From Epiperipatus broadwayi (Eukaryota > Onychophora > Udeonychophora > Euonychophora > Peripatidae), in NCBI GenBank assembly GCA_028023455.1, contig JAQFVV010000032.1, positions 3,164,001 through 3,228,000 of the forward strand: a stretch of DNA of 64,000 nt, written 5' to 3'. A model generated the notes under the pieces. That model saw nothing but the letters and a program-made list of their open reading frames with translations, was not told where the DNA came from and did not search any database. Position numbers and translations under genes: made by a program. Positions 12,769-26,340 of the stretch are shown here, one piece after another. Position 1 is the stretch's first letter. Every line of letters begins with the position of its first letter.

Positions 12769-12997
12769 AAACAAAGGCAAAACTCTCCATACAGTAGTGC
12801 CACTCTGGGCCAACCAGAGTAATCAATGGATGCCAGAAGGCTTGTGCATAAAATCCCTATCCAGTGCCTACTCATCCAATATCCCCACATTACTCTGGTT
12901 GGCACAGGGTGGCACTACTGTATGGAGAGTTTTGCCTTTGTTTACAACAAATATGTGCTAGTATAAGAGAAGGTGATCATGTGATGTTTAGTGGTTT
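12769..12997 (+). mobile_element. Family A foldback element, short deletion derivative
   Basis: The 55-bp arms start AAACAAAGGCAAAACTCTCC and close with the complement near 12942. A centre (GGATGCCAGAAGGCTTGTGC, then CTACTCATCCAATATCCCC) is shared with the long copy at 41887. A non-inverted tail (TATGTGCTAGTAT, then GGTGATCATGTGAT) follows the right arm and also occurs in the 41.9- and 60.1-kb copies. TAAATTATATATT flanks the element on both sides (12756-12768 and 12997-13009), an apparent 12-13-bp target-site duplication. Confidence 0.8.
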
Positions 12998-13059
12998 AAA
13001 TTATATATTTTATTTCAGCTCGTTTAATATAATAATTTACATAATAAAAAACTAGAATA

Positions 13060-13445
13060 ATTCCTCCAGAGGTTATATGATATTTAAGCACCAGAAGTGA
13101 CTGAGTAAAGTTGATCCAGGAACTTTTAGTTATTGAATCCATCACTTCACTATTGCTCTACATTGGACAGGACAGAGATAGTTAAATGATTAGTTAAGTA
13201 GAAGGTTATGTGATATTTAAGGCAGTTTTAATTCAGGAACTTTTAGCTCGACAATCACTTCTACACAGAATATATAATTTATGTGATCGATTATATATAT
13301 ATATATAGAAGAATAATATAAGCCTACATATATCATAATTGTTAGCTAACACATTATCCTGCCTGAATTAGTTATTAATATTCCAACTAATATCTGCTCA
13401 ATTAAATAAAATTAAAACTGCACCATCATATAACTTGTGTGATGC
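13060..13445. repeat. Degenerate repeat with direct and inverted partial units
   Basis: GAGGTTATATGATATTTAAG (about 13068) and AAGGTTATGTGATATTTAAG (about 13202) are direct copies, each followed by CAGGAACTTTTAG. A reversed unit with AAAACTGCA and CATATAACTTGTGTGATG lies near 13405-13445, with a (TA)n run between. Probably an old foldback repeat; the family is not recognised. Confidence 0.4.
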
Positions 13446-14712
13446 TTTATATAATTAACATTTCTGATTTCCAATAGCATTAATCATTTAAAGATGATCT
13501 GTTGTAATATTTATTTTTAGAATATCTAATAAAATAAACAAATTTATCCATCAAAAGCTTTTTCAAAAATTTTAAAATAATCTCTTTTTCTTTGCATTAC
13601 TCCAAATATATCTCTTGACACTTTTTTCTAAATCCAAATTACTTTTCTAATAAAACTTGTCATGCTTTTAGAAATGCAATAACTCCTTCACTCCCATATT
13701 CATTGCCATTTGGTTCTAAGTCTTTCCAATCGGACAGAATTCATGAATAATAGTGAACTCTCTGATATGTATCAAACATATATACATCTATAGTAAAATT
13801 TAATTTAAGAAACATGTTTCAGAAAAAGAATCAAACACAAAACAGAATAGTGCAATTAGTACAGTAATCAATTTAGAGAGAAAGAAAGAGAGCAACTAAT
13901 GAACATCTTAGTATGCATATTGAGGAACTTGCTAAATTAGAGATGATTCATGAGAAGAATGTGCATGTGAAATTCATGAATTCAAATTTCTAACTTTTTT
14001 AAATATTTTTTCAAAACTCACATCTTCTTAGCAATATGTAAAATTGCAGTAATTATTCTAAAATCATATTTTATGAAATCATAATTGTTGAAAGAAAAAT
14101 TATTCATCATTCTTGAAGCATAAATTATACTACCAAATTTTTTTCATCATTGTTGAAATCTGTTCAACTTGGATCTCACCATTTTCAAGTTGCCTAATTT
14201 TTTGTAATTTTAATCTCTCTTTTCTTATTATTCCACATCTTATTTTGTAATTATTTATGTGGATTTTAATTTTTGAGTATCTTTGTCATTCAAGTTACTT
14301 GTACCTATTTTTCTAGTCTTTTTAATACATCTTTTTTTTTTTCTAATGTCATTATTTTTTTCAATAATCATTCCTGAAATTCTGGATTTCCAATTGATTG
14401 GTAGAAAGTCTAATGAATATCAAAATAATATTAAATTAAGGTTATATCTATAAAAGATTAATTTTTATATAACTTTGTATTCAATATATTCAATTTTTTA
14501 ATGTAATTTTAAGATTAGAAAATTTTTTTTGAATAGGAAGACATATTTGATTCATATCCATCATTAAAATATTTGAAAATATTAAAATGCATGAGAAGAT
14601 ATTACTTTATAAAGTTCTTATATTTATATCAAATTTTAGGATATTATGAATTTATTATTTCTTCATAATTTAAGTTTATCAAAAAAAGTGCTTTTTTGAC
14701 ATAGCTGAAGTA

Positions 14713-15744
14713 CGAGATCTGACAATTGAGTTTGCGAACTCATAATAGAAAAAAGTGCTACGTATCTATTTCACTACAGACACCTTTAAAGTACTTTCCT
14801 TGAGAAACTATGCACCAGTGCCTAGTCACTCTTGAAAGCAGTTTTGGCAATCTTATTCTGGAATGGCCATCAGAGCTGTTTTTGATTATGTTCTGAATAT
14901 CAAAATGTCTTCCTTGTAATATTTTCTTTATCTTCAGGTAAAGAAAAAAGTCATTGAATGCTAGTTCAATTGAGTAAAGAAAAGTATTCCAATATAATTA
15001 TTTGTATTTACTGGCTAAAAACTTTTTTATAGACAATATCATGTGATCTGATGCATTTGTGAAAAATTTAGATCGTTTTCAACTAACTTTTTTACATAAT
15101 TTTTTCAGCACTTCCAAATAATAAATTTGATTAATTGTTTGTTCTGTTGGTAAAAATTCATAATGAGCAATCCATCTGATATAAAAAAAGATTTGCAATA
15201 TCATTTGTCTCTTGATTTGGATTTTTTTTATGACAAAATTTTCAGTTAAGATTTTCTAGTATCTTTATCAATCTTTACTTGGTCTGTTATACTTTTTACA
15301 ATCAGCCAACAATTTTGATACATAATTTAACAAATTTTTTGCAATGTTTTTATCAGTTCTGCCTGTTACTGAACATCCTGATCTTTCTTCATTCGTGACA
15401 TTTTTTTTCCCTGCAGAAATCTGTTTACTCCATTTGCACACTGCTGTTTTTTTCATGGCATTATTCTCATGAACTTGAACTAACATTTCCATGATTTCAG
15501 GTTCATTCATGTCAACTTTAACAAGCTATTTAATAGTTGTTCAATACTCTAATTTAAATCCTGACATTCTCACAACAGCAAATAAAAACATACAGCAACA
15601 ATAATGAACATCACTCAGTAAGACACCATTACACATTGACACATACATCAGTGAGACACTGGATATACCAAGATATGAAATCTTAATGAGTTGCCAAAAT
15701 AAGTGCACAGTGGTAAATTCACAAACTTAATTATCAACCTTGCA
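14713..15744 (-). pseudogene. Decayed mariner transposon
   Basis: On the minus strand the transposase is recognisable in pieces. From 15510 down is the helix-turn-helix region, with AVCKWSKQ, then NEERSGCSVTGRTDKNI (compare the mariner D-x-R-S-G-R-P pattern). Next come a TDQVKIDKDTRK block and IAHYEFLPTEQTINQIYYLEVL, typical of the catalytic domain. Near 14760-14870 is the C-terminal RHWCIVSQGKYFKGV. Many stops and frameshifts are present, and the total of about 1.03 kb is shorter than the usual ~1.3 kb, so internal sequence is missing. Terminal inverted repeats remain: AATTGAGTTTGCGAACTC on the left and its counterpart AATTCACAAACTTAATTATC on the right. The left end is preceded by TA, the mariner target. 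Confidence 0.85.
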
Positions 15745-17289
15745 TGTTACTTGAATAATAAGAGTATATGTTAATAATTTGTTTGAAAAGAAAATCAAAA
15801 CAGATAAAGATTAAGGAAAACCATTGACTCAACATATGGAGGAATATGACTATAATGCTATTCTTATAGAAGTGAAGGCTATGCCATAGTACACACTACA
15901 ATCATAATTTTATATATAGTCGTATATATTGAAACTTCCATTAAATTTTATTTTCATACATATTTTGCTTGCTCATTCTAATCCCCAAATCATTTTCATA
16001 TAAATAGGGTTTTTTTTTCAGCTCCATCATTCTTCAAATTATTATTTTAGCACATTGATTGCTGATGAATTATGATGTCAATGTCACATTTTTCAAACAC
16101 AAATTTAGAAATCACTTCTCTTTTCATGTTTTTTTTTTTTGTTAATTAAATCAAGACTTGCTAACAGTTTGTTGAAAATAATGATTCATCATAGAAGATT
16201 ATAAAAGTTCAGCTTTTAATTCATTGCAAGGGCTTCAATATGCGTCAGTTTCATCTGTTGTCCTGATTATTGTCTATTATTGCAGTACAGTATTTATTTT
16301 GTTAAAGAAAAGGAAGAAAAGAAGATGATGAACTTGAATTCACCAAGAGTCCAAAAACACTGATAAAAATAAAAGCTATCAAGAAGTAATTACACTATTT
16401 TGCATCTTTTATGTTCACAGTATAATAACAGTGAACATGAAGTGTTCTAGGCCTTAGAAGATTTTGCTTTAAATTGAAAAATAAAGTTTGCACAAAACAA
16501 ACTACATTTAAAGATTTTTTCATCAAGTAACCTTGATTTTAATGATATTTTTATTGGTTTTGCATTAATAAAATTAAAATAAAGATTATTACAAACAGAA
16601 ATAAGATCTGCAAACATCAAATTATTAACATATTGTATAAATATTTGAAATACGGGCACTCTTCACACACCCATATTTTGCTAATGATAGATGGGGATTA
16701 TTTTACATTATACAATTTGAGTTGTACTTCTTATATATTTTAGTGAATAATAATCCTGGTGGTATGATTTTTCTATGTTTTTATTCCCTATCCCTTTGAA
16801 AAATAATGGATGGAGATTTTATTCTGCTGCTGGGCAGATTCTTAAAATTAACCAACAGAATATTAGCAATTTGTTATCAAGGCAGTAATACTCATTTAAG
16901 AAATGGAAATTTAATCAGAGCTTAACTTGACAAGAGATTGCTGACATTTTGTTGATTGATTTTAAGCATTGTTTGGAGTGATGTAATTTGCATCTGATAT
17001 CCAATTAGCTATGTGCATTTATAGTTTGATATATATGTTTATATATTAATTCCACATTCTTGTATTATTTAATAATTAATATATATATTTTTACATTGTA
17101 TTAAGTTATTATCATTTTAAAGTATTACTTTACATTATTTAATTACACACATATATATTGATGTTCTCTTGTATTTGTATATTTTATTATTGCTAATTTT
17201 TTTTAATAGTTTTTAATTTAAATTATATGTATTTGTAGAACAGTTTTATTATTTACAAGTTTTATTATTTGTTTATATTTTTTTTACAG

Positions 17290-17538
17290 CTTCAGAGGTA
17301 CAAAACTTATGCATATCTTTTGCGATCTAAGTTAACACCGTATCCAGAACTGGAACCATCGTTGGTGGAAACGTCTATAGGAGAAGATGATGAACAAGTT
17401 GATAAGACTGAGATTATGGAACAGAAAGAGCCAATTGAAATTGATTCCAAAGTTCTTCCTACAAAGCGTAGCATGTCAGATCGGTACAGTTATCGTGCAG
17501 CTATATACAAAACTGGTCCTGAAGAAGATTTAATTTAA
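17290..17538 (+). CDS. Terminal coding exon (82 codons plus stop) of the unrecognised protein
   Basis: The acceptor is a long T-tract followed by ACAG (17278-17289). The frame opens LQRYKTYAYLLRSKL, continues through an acidic linker (GEDDEQVDKTEIMEQ) and ends with RSMSDRYSYRAAIYK, a glycine-proline turn and EEDLI before TAA. Entry is phase 0, matching the donor of the exon at 3440. The acidic, Ser/Tyr-rich tail looks like a flexible cytosolic C-terminus. No transmembrane segment or catalytic motif is visible in these 82 residues. Composition is clearly protein-like against the AT-rich flanks. I do not recognise the family. That this is a real gene end is supported by the poly(A) signal about 200 bases downstream. 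Confidence 0.8.
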   Translation, partial: LQRYKTYAYLLRSKLTPYPELEPSLVETSIGEDDEQVDKTEIMEQKEPIEIDSKVLPTKRSMSDRYSYRAAIYKTGPEEDLI

Positions 17539-17770
17539 ATGCCAAATTAATGTACATTATTTGTAAAGTTTAAAAACCTTATTTACACAATTTAAATGTT
17601 TTGCTTTTAACTGTTTACAAATATACATATAATAATTATTGAAATTGTTTTCACAGTGCCAGAAGCATGTAGATATGCAACTTATTCATTATTTTTTTTC
17701 AGTATATATATAAAAAGAAGTAAAAAAAATTTTGTAATGAAAATAAAATGTATTTAAAATGAAAAAAAAA
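17539..17770 (+). promoter_or_regulatory. 3' untranslated region with polyadenylation signal
   Basis: After the TAA stop the sequence is AT-rich non-coding. AATAAA at 17742-17747 is a canonical polyadenylation hexamer, so the shortest transcript would end around 17760-17770. Longer 3' UTR forms using later AATAAA sites (for example near 24595) are possible because the + strand stays T-rich to about 28 kb, but nothing in the sequence proves them. Confidence 0.55.
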
Positions 17771-20700
17771 CCCAAACAATTCGTTTCAAAAGCAAAAAGC
17801 TTGAAGCTTTGCATCCAATCTGCAGACTTTTATACAAGTGAAGTCATTAAAAATTATCAAATGCTGGACACAGAATATTCATATCGTTATCATACACAAA
17901 GCCAGAATTCTATGTCTTTTAATTATTATTGCTTGTTTTATTTATTTCTATTTGTGTTAGTAATTGTTTTCTTCCCCTTTTTTTCTAATTATTGATATAA
18001 TAATTTACATAATAGATTGCTCAGTCCAATACTTACACTAGTGTAACATGTGTGTTTGTGTACATGCACATATAAATATATCATTTATATATATATATTT
18101 GTGTATGTTGTGTATCGTAGAAATTGAAAAGAAGATGTTTACCAACTGCTAATATTATTTTTGGGAATTTTTTTGCCCTGAATTTTGATCTACGTCTCAG
18201 ATCTTTTTCAAAATTATGGGACCAAAAACGGAGCATAAGTTTATAGCTAAAATTTAAGTAGAATAGTTATTGCTTAGTGGATAGTTATCTGTTTACTCCT
18301 TGGTTTATGTTTGAAGTATATAAATGCATATAGAAGGAGAATGTATGTATTGTTGAGAAAAATGAAAAAAAAAAGCATTGTATTTTACAGTTGTAGATAT
18401 TGGAAGAAATATGTTACATATTTTTGTACAATGTCTACGACTGTGTCTTGCTTGAGTATAGTTATGATAATAGTTATTTCTAGAGACATGAGATTGAGCA
18501 TATGAATAGTGAGAAATTAATCATTAAAAAGTTTATAAAATGTAGTAGATATATTTAATCCTTAATTAAATTTAAAATAATAATAATAATTTGTAATCTA
18601 GTAAAGAATGATTACCCATTTATTTTATTTATTGAAGAATCATTGTTGGGAATAAGTGCTGGTTAAAGTTAGTAGCAGTTATAAATTAAATTTGTCTTAA
18701 TAATATTTTACTATTTAATAGATTAGTCAAAAAAAAAGAAATACCACTAAAAATAGAGTAAAAAATAAAATATATAATTACTGTTACAGTACCCTAAATC
18801 CAAAGCTCTGTATATAATTCATCAACTTTTATTATTAGGATTCATGGCTACCAAACTTAGAATTTTATCTAAATAAAATTTTTTATTCAATCACGAATAC
18901 CCAATCATTAAAAAAAAAAAAAAAGTGTTAAAGTAATGCAGTATATATATATAAACACGTTTAAAATAAAATTAAAACAAAAAAAAAAATAGATATCTTT
19001 AAATAAATAAAATCTTTGTTGATTGGGAATTTATAAGAAGTAATAGAGGTGGGCCACAATCCATGGATCTTGAGTTCTAGAGTCAATCATGAAACCAAAC
19101 CATGTAGGCAATAACTATACATTATTAAACCTAATTAATATGAATTCCAAGTTTTATTAAGTGAAAGAGAGAGGTAATGTATTTTACTATCTGATATGCA
19201 TTTTGTAATGGAAATTGTTTCTAAAAATAGATTTTTGAAAAAATGGGGGAAATCTTTTTTTTTTACATTTAATGTTTGTTTAGTTTGGTAAAACTGTTAT
19301 ACTGAAACTATCTGATCTTATATGATATGATGAATAAATTTAATGATTTTAATTAAGATTAATAATAATATTGGTACATATAGAATTATATCAAAATTTT
19401 CTGATAATTTTGATAAATTTGTGATAATTCATTTGTAGTTATAAAACATAGGCAATAATTGTTGTAAATGAAAGCAAGTGCAGAGTTGTTTTTTATATAT
19501 ATATGAAGAGAAATATAGATAAAGTTAAATGATAATTGATTTGTCTTTAGTTAAGCATTGAATTTTAGTTTTAATGAGAACAAAAAAAAAAAAAGATAAG
19601 CCAGCAGTGGATGATAAACTCTTTAGTTCAAAGATCTAATAAATATTGGTATGTAATGCATCAACAGAATTAGTTGCTTTTCTGTATTTTTAAATTGGAA
19701 ACTATAATCAAATTTACATGAAGGGTCATCATTAAACTATGTTAAGAAAAGCTGAATAAGTGAAAAGCAATGAAATTATATACACATTTCTGCCAAAATA
19801 AATTTTAGCTTGAAGTTTTGACTGGAAAATTAAAGTGATATCTGTTATTCTTGCAGTAAATAATTTATTTAATATATGTTAAAAATTTTTTATTGTTTAG
19901 AAATTCAGGGAGAATATGTGTGATTCATTTTTATTTCCTTTGATTATGTGATTTTCTTAAGCAATTCTTGTATAAATACATGTCTATACTAATGATAAAT
20001 ATTATAGTTCTAATCCATTTAATTTATTTTTTTTATTAAAAGTTTTAAATAATAATATAAAGATTGAGTTTTTAAATGATATCAATGTCCACCATCAGTA
20101 TTCAGATAATATTTCTAATTCTTAATTATAAAGTAATATTTTTTTTTTATATTCATAAATCAAATTGTAAATTGTCAACTTAGTACCAATTATTGTTACT
20201 TTGTTAGTTAATTAATTAAATATTGTTTTGCGTAATTCTATATTGTTTTTGTTCTTTGAAGTTTCAAATTTTGATTACTTTTGTGATTACTGGGATTTTG
20301 TTTGTATGAATGCAGTCATTGCTGGTTGCCTGCCCTATTTATATGAGGCACTTTATTAAACAATCAATTATTTCTGTGTTAAAAAACAAAGTAAAGCTGG
20401 TGATGATATTTATCAGCATTAACCCAGGCCAATCAATTCCACTTTAATTGGAGAACCTAGGTAAACTACCATTACATAAAATTGATGGTCTAATATGAGA
20501 CAAACTGAATATTTCCATTGCAATATATGTATATAAATTATAATAAGACTGCTAAACAAATTGTTAAAAATATGAGAAGAGGGTTAAACTTTATGTAATA
20601 TGCAAGGATTGGAGAAAATAAAGAACTTATGATATTTAAACTAATATCTTATATAGCCAAATTTGCATCAAGAATTGCTTCCATTCTTTTTGGGAATTTT

Positions 20701-23700
20701 AATTTTAGGGTAATGTCACTGCAGTATAACCTCATTTGTTCATGAATGGTCATATAATTAATATTTAAATGGATAATTGAGAATCTGTGAAAAATGTATA
20801 ATATTGTCTTTACCTTCTTGAATCAATATAAGTTTTATGAATTGGATTGTCATCATTTTTGAGGAGATTTGTGCTGCAACAGAACTAAATTAAGGAATAA
20901 ATTTGAATACTGAAAATGATGTAATATTCTGAGCTGAGATATGTCTATGTAGACAAATGGTCAAACAAAAAGATCATGTTCACAGTTGAGAAAAGACAAT
21001 TTATTGATGGCTCTATTTGATAATTACCATTGGTTGAGAAAAATATAAATAGTGATTCATCTGACTATAAACATAGTTATTTATCTATTGTTTAGTTTTT
21101 TATACTTGTCACACAACCATGTTCACATTATAGCATTACGTTTTGAATTAGATTAAACTATAAATACTCTGCTTGTGAAACAAAATGTTTTGGTAAACAC
21201 TGGATTGTTCAATTGTGTGTGAATTTATATTTTTTTATTTACATTTTTATTTTTCATTGGTTTCACAGTAAAGCATTGATTTGCAATTAAAATCAGTTCT
21301 AACACATTGTTTTATTTTTATTGAATATGGTTATCATCCTTGATTCTTTTGCCTTTCAAACATTTCTGCAGTTTTGGATACCAATACCCCAGATAATGCA
21401 GCATCAGTCAGTTTGAATATTTTACACTTAGATTTGATTTTTTTTTTTTTGCAGCTTCATGATAAAACATCAATTCTCTAAAAGATATTCTTATTAATAG
21501 TTTAGAATTTATTCTGTAAACAAAAAATAAAATGTTATACTAATATATTATTGACATAATAAGTTCTCTTTAATCTATCTAATCCTTATTTATATATATG
21601 TAAACTTATAAATAAATATTAGAAAATACAGTAATTAAATTTTTATAAAAAGAACAAAAAATATAAACGTCACTTAGAAGCGCTTTCGACTATCTTCATA
21701 GTCTTTGTCAACTAATACTTGGAAAGATCAATTTTCCCATAATTCTGTGATCTTAATGTTTGCTAGCTGTCTATTGATTAAGTCTTGCTTGTATTTATAT
21801 ATATTCAAGCATTCACAGATTTCTTCTTCAGTTTGCATTAATTCATATTAATTACATCTTTTTTCTAACCCTATAATTACAGTATAGCAATGAATAAAAT
21901 CACAATCAAAGGATACCAAGTGGCAGTGAATTTACATATCTTAAGATTGATTTTTAAATAAGTAATCTTTCTGTGGCAGGATGTATTAAAATTCAGCACT
22001 TTTTAATTATCTACAAAAAGGATTTTTATGTAAAATTTTCACATTTGTTATTTATGTAAAGTGGCTTCTTTTTTTGTTTTGTTTAGGTAATGTCAGCCAA
22101 AGTTGAATCTAAAATACTTTGTTGTTGTTGTTTTTTATTATATTTATGCTATATCCTTGAATGATAGAATTTATCGTCATTTTGAATTAAAGGAGGATTT
22201 AATTATTGTCGTCATGACTTATCAAAATAGTTTTTAGTCTTATACTTGGAATTTTCTGTTTAAAAAATCATTAGGCAGCAATGTTTTATCTATCAAAATA
22301 TTTCAATAAACATATATATATATGCACACAGTATTCCTCCTGTAAGAGCTGTTATTTGATTGCAAGCCTTTGCATAGATATCATAAATAATAATGCAATG
22401 GTGAACATTTCACAATATGATAGTTTAACTTATTTATGATACAATTTAAAAAATATGCACATTTAAACATCAATAAAAATAATTAACAAAAAATAAATAC
22501 AAATGGAATAATGTAGCCAAGAAAAATATCAGTACTAAATCTAGAAAAAGAGAACCCTAACTATATTGAGTGCACAGTATGGAGAAATAGTTGACTGAGA
22601 GATAATTCATGATTGTACTCATACAAATTGCACATATAAAATTAACAAATTGAAATTTCTATTTATTTTACATTTTTTTAATTCTTGAATAGTAAGTTTG
22701 TAGTTATGGAGGACTATTATGCGAATATATATTTGTTCTCACTTTATGGGTTTTTATTTAATGTATGGTTAAATTCCATGATGTTTTAGTATTAAACTTA
22801 TAGGGCAAGCAACAGAATAGTTGCATTCCAATGGCCAAACAGATTTTTTGTTGTTGTTGTTGTTTTCTTTACTTTTATTAGTTGCAAATTGATTCAGGAA
22901 ATGCTAACCTCAAGTCTGATTTTCTTATCACTAGGTTAAATTTTTCAAACACTATCATGAAGCAAATATTCATTTTCATTGGTTCATAATATTTCCAATT
23001 ATATTAATAACAAATATCCACCTTTTTTTATTCTATTCTTACTATAATGTTGATCTCATTCATTGTTCAGGTGAGGAACAAATTAGTGGACTTAAATTCG
23101 GAAAAAAAAATTTCCATTCATTTAACTTGTTTCAGCATCAAGAAATTCTCTCAAGAGTATGGTGTTCAGACATTAACTGTTAGAGAATAGGAGAGCAGTT
23201 TGAATGTTTCTTTCATTACATTATGCTGATTTTTACTTATTAGCAGTTGGTGTTCTATTTCATATTAATCCCGTTTGTGTTATTTATGTATGTTTATAAG
23301 TTTAAATGTACATATATGCATGCATTAATATATATAGCCATGTGCATTACATATATAGTTATATATACACCCTATATACAAACATACATATTCACATTTG
23401 ATAAGGATTTAGCATGTGTGTGATCTTTTGAAAAGTATAGCTGGTAAATATCTGATATCGTTAATGAAAAATGTTCTGGCTGTGTTGATAAAAATATCAT
23501 TTATGAATTGATGTAGCTTATATTTTTTACAAGTGAAACGTTTTCAAATATGCTTCTTTTATTAATAAAAAAGAAGTTAAAGAAAATGGTTTTGAATTAA
23601 ATTAATACATTCACTTTTATATTATTATTGTAAATTAATTAAAAATGTGGATATGTTATTTTTATTTTTTGTCTTTTTCCTCCCCTTTAAGAGAGGCAAC

Positions 23701-25542
23701 TATAAATAAACCTTTATCAGTTTTTTTGATTGAAGGTAGGTCTCATATTTTATTTTATTTTCCAAGTCTTTTTCTGTGAAAGAGACTTGTTTTCATAGCC
23801 ATTATTAGTTTTTTTAATTGTTTATTAAAGCACTCCAAAAGTGACCATTCTGTTTATATTGTCTGTTTTATTATTATTCTTAACAATTTCTATGCACTCA
23901 GGATGTCACATGTAATAGCGAAGGAAGCAGTTTTCACTACATGAAAATTTAATATAATAATATTTTTGATGGTGTTTTTTGTTTTGTATTTAAAACAATT
24001 ATACTAAAATTACTTACCACAAAATTAAGTCATAAAATAAAAAAAATTTTTTAGAGTGTCTTCACTTATTTATTGTCTTCCTTTGATATTACTCGTGAAT
24101 TTTTTTGCTTAAACAAATTAATCTTGTGGTTTTAAAAAAAGTGCTTCAATCTTTTTTTTCAATGACCAATAGTCAGATTTCATGGACTGTATAAGAATTA
24201 ACGGCTGTGTCATCGGAGACATTTCTTTCCAAAAAAACATTTGATATCCAAGTGTTGAATTAAAATGTATTATTCTATATGTTTAAACTTGAAAAATGGA
24301 CCATAAATTACATCACTTTTTTTTAATTGTTATTATTTATTAATTGTTGTTTTTTTTTTTTTAAAGAAAAATAAATGTAATTATTTTAAAGTGTATATAG
24401 TGTTAAATATTGAAACTTTCCTTATTGTTTGAAAGATTTATCTGTCATTTTGAATGTATGTTGTTTTTTGTTTTTTTTTACATTTATAATGTAATTTACT
24501 ATTGTGCAATAATTTTTAACTTGTATTTTTTAATTTATATTAATATTAAGAATGTATTCTATTTTTAGTATTTATTTTATTAATCAGTTTTTACAATAAA
24601 TTTTATGCTATACTTACTAATCTGGATTTATTAAAAACAGATAAATGGAGTCCTCCCCCTGCCTAAAAAAATTGTATTTTATTGTAAATACATTTAGTTG
24701 AAAGTCTCTGTTGAGTTTTTAGATACTATTTCCTTTTTTTCTTTATTTAGTTTAAATGACCTAGAATAAAATAGACTAACTACCAAATAGTTCTTTTATG
24801 TTATTATATTTATAAAAAACAAAAATTATATTAATGTATCAGTGATTTTTTTATATAAAAATTATTGATGAAATTTGTATGTATTTGTTGATATTTTTTA
24901 AATAATTATTTTGAAATTTATTTATTTAAGATTATATTCTAGACTGTAATAGTACAATATAAAAAAAATATATTATTTTTTATGACCATAAAAAAAGACT
25001 TTCTAATTAGTAATACTTTTACAGTCCATGAAACAATGACTTGCTTTTATAAGTTAAGATGAAAATTGTTTAATATGTAACAATAAAGAGAATTTTAGCA
25101 ATTCTACACAGTCACATGGTTTACAATAATTTTCTTTTAATAATTCCCCCCACTGCCCCCATAATTTATACATATATAAATACTGCTATTATTTATATAA
25201 AAATTTTCTTTTTAAAATAAAAATTTATTTATAAATTACAGAAAAATTCTGTTTAACATGATTTTGGATGTTTTTGTTTTTTTTAATTCACTTTTTAATT
25301 GTTAAATGATATTATGAATTTTTCTCTAGATTTCAAAGCAACCAAAAAGTGGACAGGTGTTTAATTATTTCATGTGCAAAAGATTATTTTTTTTAATTAA
25401 AAGCAAACAATTATTTTAATCATATTTATCATGGTTGAAAATGGTGAGTAATTTTTTAAAAAAGATTCAATGAAGATTTAAATTGTTCTTATAATTTATT
25501 CAACATTAATTAAAATTTAAATTGTTTTATAAAGGTACTCCA
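17771..25542. other. T-rich non-coding interval downstream of the gene
   Basis: No coding frame was supported; the short open frames at 17759-17995 and 18311-18505 look like chance in this composition. Contents include a tRNA-like degenerate patch near 19050-19110, a (TTG)5 run near 22848-22865, a (TA)n block at 23320-23370, and a T-rich stretch from about 23500 onward with scattered TGTAAATA and AATAAA words. By eye the + strand carries more T than A, which would suit a long 3' UTR or old A-tailed insertions on the minus strand. Confidence 0.45.
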
Positions 25543-25556
25543 TAATGATTAAGTAG

Positions 25557-26326
25557 CAAATTATTTCTTTTCTAGTTCCGCTTACTTATATAGTAAGCTT
25601 GAATAATCAGTAGCTGCCAGATGATAGTGTTTAGTAAATCCTTATCCAATGCTATTCTATTCAAATTACTAGACTAGTAGCCAGACATTTTAGATTTTCA
25701 TCTAATATATCTATTCTCCGGCAACATTATTTACTCCTTTTTTTTTACTATTAAACTATCAGCCTGAAATTTAAAACCACCTTAATAATTTGAACCTAAG
25801 CCACTTTTGTGTAGTTATGTAGATCTGATACTAATTTAGTATCTGTATGTTTTTGTGTCTTTAGTTTTTAATAACTATAGACAACTATATACCTTGGCTA
25901 GGATTGTTATAGTACCAACAAAGTTTCACATCATATATTTGTGTTATAACAATACTGACCAACCATACAGCTGTCTACAGTTATTAAAAAATTGAAGACA
26001 CCAATAATACCTGGTACAGATTTATATAATCATACAAGCATGTTTTTGTAGATTCAAAATGTTAAGGTGTTTTAATTTCATACAGCCTGGTAGTTTTAAA
26101 AATGAGGTAAATGATAGCTATCACAGAAAAGATGCATTAGATGTAAAAAAATCCAAGTGCACTATATCTAGATTTAAAACTTTACTGTTGAAAGTTATAT
26201 GGTAGAAGCTAATCTGGAAATATAGATGAGATAACACTGGATAAGGATTTATTAAACACTACCATTTTGTATCTACTGATTAGTCAAACTTAAGCAAAGT
26301 AGAAGAACTGGAGAGAAATAGAATTG
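25557..26326. mobile_element. Family A foldback element, old diverged long copy
   Basis: Two arms of about 350 bp face each other. GTGTTTAGTAAATCCTTATC (from about 25628) is answered by the inverse GGATAAGGATTTATTAAACA near 26240. Read on the minus strand, the left arm has CTAGTCTAGT, ATTGGATAAGGATTT and CATCTGGCAGC in the same order as CTAGTCTGGT, GATAGGGATTT and CTTCTGGCATC of the 41.9-kb element, so it is the same family. TAATGATTAAGTAG (25543-25556) and TAATGATTAAATAG (26327-26340) flank it as a 14-bp target duplication with one mismatch. Confidence 0.75.
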
Positions 26327-26340
26327 TAATGATTAAATAG

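Larger units (their letters stand above)
3441..17289 (+). other. Long intron (about 13.8 kb) of the unrecognised gene
   Basis: The interval runs from the GTAATT donor to the TTTTTTTTACAG acceptor. The unmarked parts (3441-5474, 5567-8247, 11081-12768, 13446-14712 and 15745-17289) are AT-rich with no supportable exon. A degenerate tRNA-like stretch sits near 3600-3660 (a TTTGGCATAGTGATAGAG-like start and a GGACCAGTTCTG end) and may be an old SINE. Short (TA)n runs occur near 3174-3195, 4300 and 12335. All repeats listed between 5475 and 15744 lie inside this intron. The interval assumes that no further exon was missed. Confidence 0.5.
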
